NCBI GenBank assembly: GCA_958496175.1
Contig: OY292275.1
Coordinates: 60,899,701-60,963,700, forward strand
Length of the DNA: 64,000 nt
Reading direction: 5' to 3'
DNA from: Sisyra terminalis
Taxonomy: Eukaryota > Arthropoda > Insecta > Neuroptera > Sisyridae
In this document: in pieces, positions 61,505 through 64,000 of the stretch
How positions within the stretch are numbered: the stretch's first letter is position 1
Layout of the letters: the number at the start of each line of letters is the position of its first letter
Position numbers and translations under genes: made by a program
Notes under the pieces: generated by a model
Databases searched by the model: none
Seen by the model: only the letters and a program-made list of their open reading frames with translations
What the model was told of the DNA's origin: nothing

Positions 61505-62800
61505 AATTAAAGCCCGGATTAGAACCAGGGGCACCAATATTGTGGTAGGCCAGAGGAATTTGAAAATTTGAAAATTTCTTCTCAAATTTTTTTGGAAAAA
61601 CGATTGTAAAATTGGCCAAATTAACTTTGTTCTTTAAAATTAGCGTTCCCTAAGTAAAATGGTTAAAAAATGGTGACTTCAATGCAGGGAATTATCACGT
61701 ATATCATCAATGTAATTCCCCTGGTAAGCATTTTATTCGGTCAGAACATATAGATTACATTCAAATTGTCAGGAAATTTCAATCTGTAGACATTTAGTGA
61801 CCCCTGCAATCTTCTTTAATATTAATTTCATGTAAAGCTCACTTGATTAGAACCAGGGGCACCAATATTGTGATAGGCCAGAGGAATTTAAAAATTTGAA
61901 AATTTCTTCTCAAATTTTTTTGAAAAATGATTGAAAAATTGGCCAAATTAACTTTATCCTTTAAAATTTGCGTTCCCTTAGTAAAATGGGTACAAAATGG
62001 TGACTTCAATGCATGGAACCATCACGTATATCATCAATGTAATTCCCCTGGTAAGAATTTTTTTCGGTTAGAACATATAGATTACATTCAAATTGTCAGG
62101 AAATTTCAATCTGTAGACATTGAGTGATCTCTGCAATCTTCTTAAATATTAATTTCATGTTAAGGCCCGGATTAGAACCAGGGGCACCAATATTGTGATA
62201 GGCCAGAGGAATTTGAAAATTAAAAAAATTCTTCTCAATTTTTTTTGAAAAACGATTGAAAAATTGTCCAAATTAACTTTGTCCTTTAAAATTAGTGTTC
62301 CCTTAGTAAAATGGTTAAAAAATGGTGACTTTAATGCATGGAACCATCACGTATATCATCAATGTAATTCCCCTGGTAAGCATTTTTTTCGGTTAGAACA
62401 TATAGATTACATTCAAATTGTCAGGAAATTTCAATCTGTAGACATTTAGTGACCCCTGAAATTTTCTTATATATTAATTTCAATTTTAGGCCCGGATTAG
62501 AGCCAGGGGCACCAATATTGATAGGTCAAAGGAATTAGAAAATTTGAAATTTTTTTGGAAAAACGATTGAAAAATTGACCAAATTATCTTTAACCTTTAA
62601 AATTAGCATTCCCTTAGTAAAATGGTTAAAAAATGATGACTTCTATGCATGGAACCATCACGTATTTCATCAATGTAATTCCCCTGGTAAATATTTTTTT
62701 TTGTCAGAACATATAGATTACATTCAAACTATCAGGAAATTTAAATTTCTAGTCATTTGGTGACCCCGGCAATCTTCCTAAATAATAATTTCATGTTTCA
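61505..62800 (+). repeat. About 325-bp tandem array, four units, with linked boxes
   Basis: The unit start GATTAGA(A/G)CCAGGGGCACC lies at about 61517, 61848, 62170 and 62494. Each unit carries GGTGACTTCAATGC or a variant, then GTAATTCCCCTGG at 61712, 62039, 62364 and 62675, followed by TAAGCATTTTTTTCGG-type, AACATATAGATTACATTCAA and TGTCAGGAAATTTCAATCTG. Three units keep an open frame of about 60 aa across the boxes; the first is frameshifted. Confidence 0.9.
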
Positions 62801-62849
62801 AATGAGGATTCCCCCCCCCCGAAAGTCAATTTTGGTGAAGAAGTAAAGG

Positions 62850-63245
62850 GATGCGATCGAAACTAAGTTTTTTTTTCGATTTTCCACCAAATTTTTCATG
62901 GTTTAAGTAAATTTTTTTTTCAAAAATTGGCGGTTTAATATTTCACCATAAAGCTTAGAGCAAAAACAATGGATCATCCCTTGTTTTCCACCCTTAAAAA
63001 TCGATTTGAAATTTCCAAATTTAAATGGGACAATCGTTGACGAATTTCTTATTTAGCCATCGAAACTAAGTTTTTGTTCGATTTTCCACCAAATTTTCCA
63101 TGGTTTAAGTAAATTTTCTTTTTAAAAAATTGTCGGTTTATCTTTTCACCATAAAGTTTTGTGCAAAAACAATTAATCATCCCTTGTTTTCCACCCTTAA
63201 GAATCGACTAGAAATTTCCTATTTTAAATGGGAGTTTCGGTGTTG
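62850..63245. repeat. 203-bp tandem duplication
   Basis: CGAAACTAAGTTTTT starts at 62858 and 63061. The copies share CGATTTTCCACCAAATTTT, CATGGTTTAAGTAAATTTT, TTTCACCATAAAG, CATCCCTTGTTTTCCACCCT and GAAATTTCC.A.TTTAAATGGGA. Confidence 0.9.
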
Positions 63246-63969
63246 TATTTCTTCTTAAGCCTCATAAAATATCAACGTAGGTCAATTAACACCCTTAATT
63301 TTCAACCCTTTAAAAAGGCAAAAGTCACTTGATGCATTTAAGAAGTTTCATTGGTACCAAAAACTTTTGATCTTCCGACAAATACTTCTTAAATTTCAAC
63401 GAAAAAAAAAACCCAGTGATATTATTGCATTTTTTTGCTGTTGCATTTTGGTGACTTATGGCCCACGCAGGTCGTTGCAACCAGCCGATATGCCGCCGTG
63501 GCAAACTGGTAATTAATTTTTCCATAATTGCATGTGCAGAATTTCACACTGCTGGGACACGGCCGAACCATGCAATCCCACAACATATCGCACATCGTTG
63601 CAAATCTTAGGTATAGTAGTTGCCCCATTGTTGCATGCATAAATTAATTAATTTCGAACGGGGACGTCTCTTCCTGCTGTGATCGAACAGCATGCCTCGA
63701 ACCCGGGCCATTTACCACGCTCAAATTCGCCGCCAATTTGCCGACCCTCGTTATTTTAATTACAAATTATTTCGCATCGTGAAAAAAAGAAATTCGTTGG
63801 CGTTGGTGTTTGGGGAAACGATTTTACCATTGGATGCATGTTTGAGTCTTATTTAACAAGGGTGGGAGAGGGAGAAAGGATTAGTCTTCCTGGATATTAG
63901 TTGTAACTCAAAATATTTCAAGAACTTCTAATTTTTTTTGGGAGAATTATAGGGAATATCAAGAGGACA
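63246..63969. other. AT-rich DNA, then single-copy GC-richer island
   Basis: About 63430-63850 is unique and GC-richer. Short minus-strand frames (66-72 aa) have no domain. A GGGTGGGAGAGGGAGAAAGG patch lies near 63860. Confidence 0.4.
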
Positions 63970-64000
63970 ATGTTTGTCGCCTTACCTATCGTTGAAATCT
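63970..64000 (-). other. 32-bp box cut by the window end
   Basis: On the minus strand (first base beyond the window) AGATTTCAACGA, TAGGTAAGGCGA, then CAAACAT. It is closest to the copy at 29654. Confidence 0.7.

Overview
The window looks like intergenic or intronic DNA from an AT-rich animal genome, most likely an arthropod and perhaps an insect. It has no operons, no recognisable host gene, a eukaryotic hAT transposon, long (AT)n and (TTC)n tracts, and dense tandem repeats. The species cannot be named from the sequence. The only convincing protein-coding gene is a 593-aa hAT transposase (42793-44574, minus strand) inside a complete element (42585-45183) with terminal inverted repeats and a perfect 8-bp target-site duplication. 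All other long open frames lie in low-complexity tracts, satellite units or repeats, or have no recognisable domain.

Layout. Most of the window is diverged tandem arrays. They lie at about 1.8-2.8 kb, 7.5-10.5 kb (mean unit 347 bp), 11.5-12.9 kb (690-bp duplication), 14-15.9 kb, 20.9-25.8 kb (two mirrored arms), 27.2-28.6 kb, 30.5-32.3 kb (about 364 bp), 34.3-36.3 kb (about 171 bp), 38.2-39.1 kb, 41.4-46.3 kb (about 342 bp, carrying the hAT insertion), 47.8-50 kb (about 176 bp), 50.5-51.2 kb (180 bp), 52.2-53.8 kb (592-bp higher-order unit), 55.1-56.4 kb (about 200 and 343 bp), 57.1-58.9 kb (about 500 bp), 58.9-60.1 kb, 61.5-62.8 kb (about 325 bp) and 62.9-63.2 kb (203 bp). Between them lie single-copy, visibly GC-richer islands of roughly 0.5-1.5 kb with no recognisable exon. 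A dispersed palindromic repeat (called A) occurs near 0, 3, 18-19 and 39-40 kb. A second one (called C), with termini resembling Penelope-like retroelements, occurs near 5.2-6.8, 46.3 and 47.4 kb.

The main observation is that arrays with otherwise unrelated sequence share short, strongly conserved boxes. The best is a 32-bp box (GAGAYTTCAATGC, 12 less conserved bases, then CAAACCC) found in more than 20 copies on both strands. A second is GTAATTCCCCTGG, repeated about every 176 bp from 47.85 to 49.97 kb and again at 58.9-62.7 kb, where it lies 29-41 bp downstream of the first box. AAGGGATGAAA and ACCACYTGTT link further arrays. This is the pattern expected if one modular satellite superfamily decayed everywhere except at protein-binding boxes, as with the CENP-B box of alpha satellite; that interpretation is inference.

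Several insertions are resolved to the base: the hAT element, a 209-bp hAT-like MITE (29166-29374), a 714-bp TTAA-flanked foldback element (15947-16660), a 142-bp palindrome that splits a 32-bp box (47390-47531), and a 767-bp inverted-repeat element that interrupts one of two tandem units (57248-58014).
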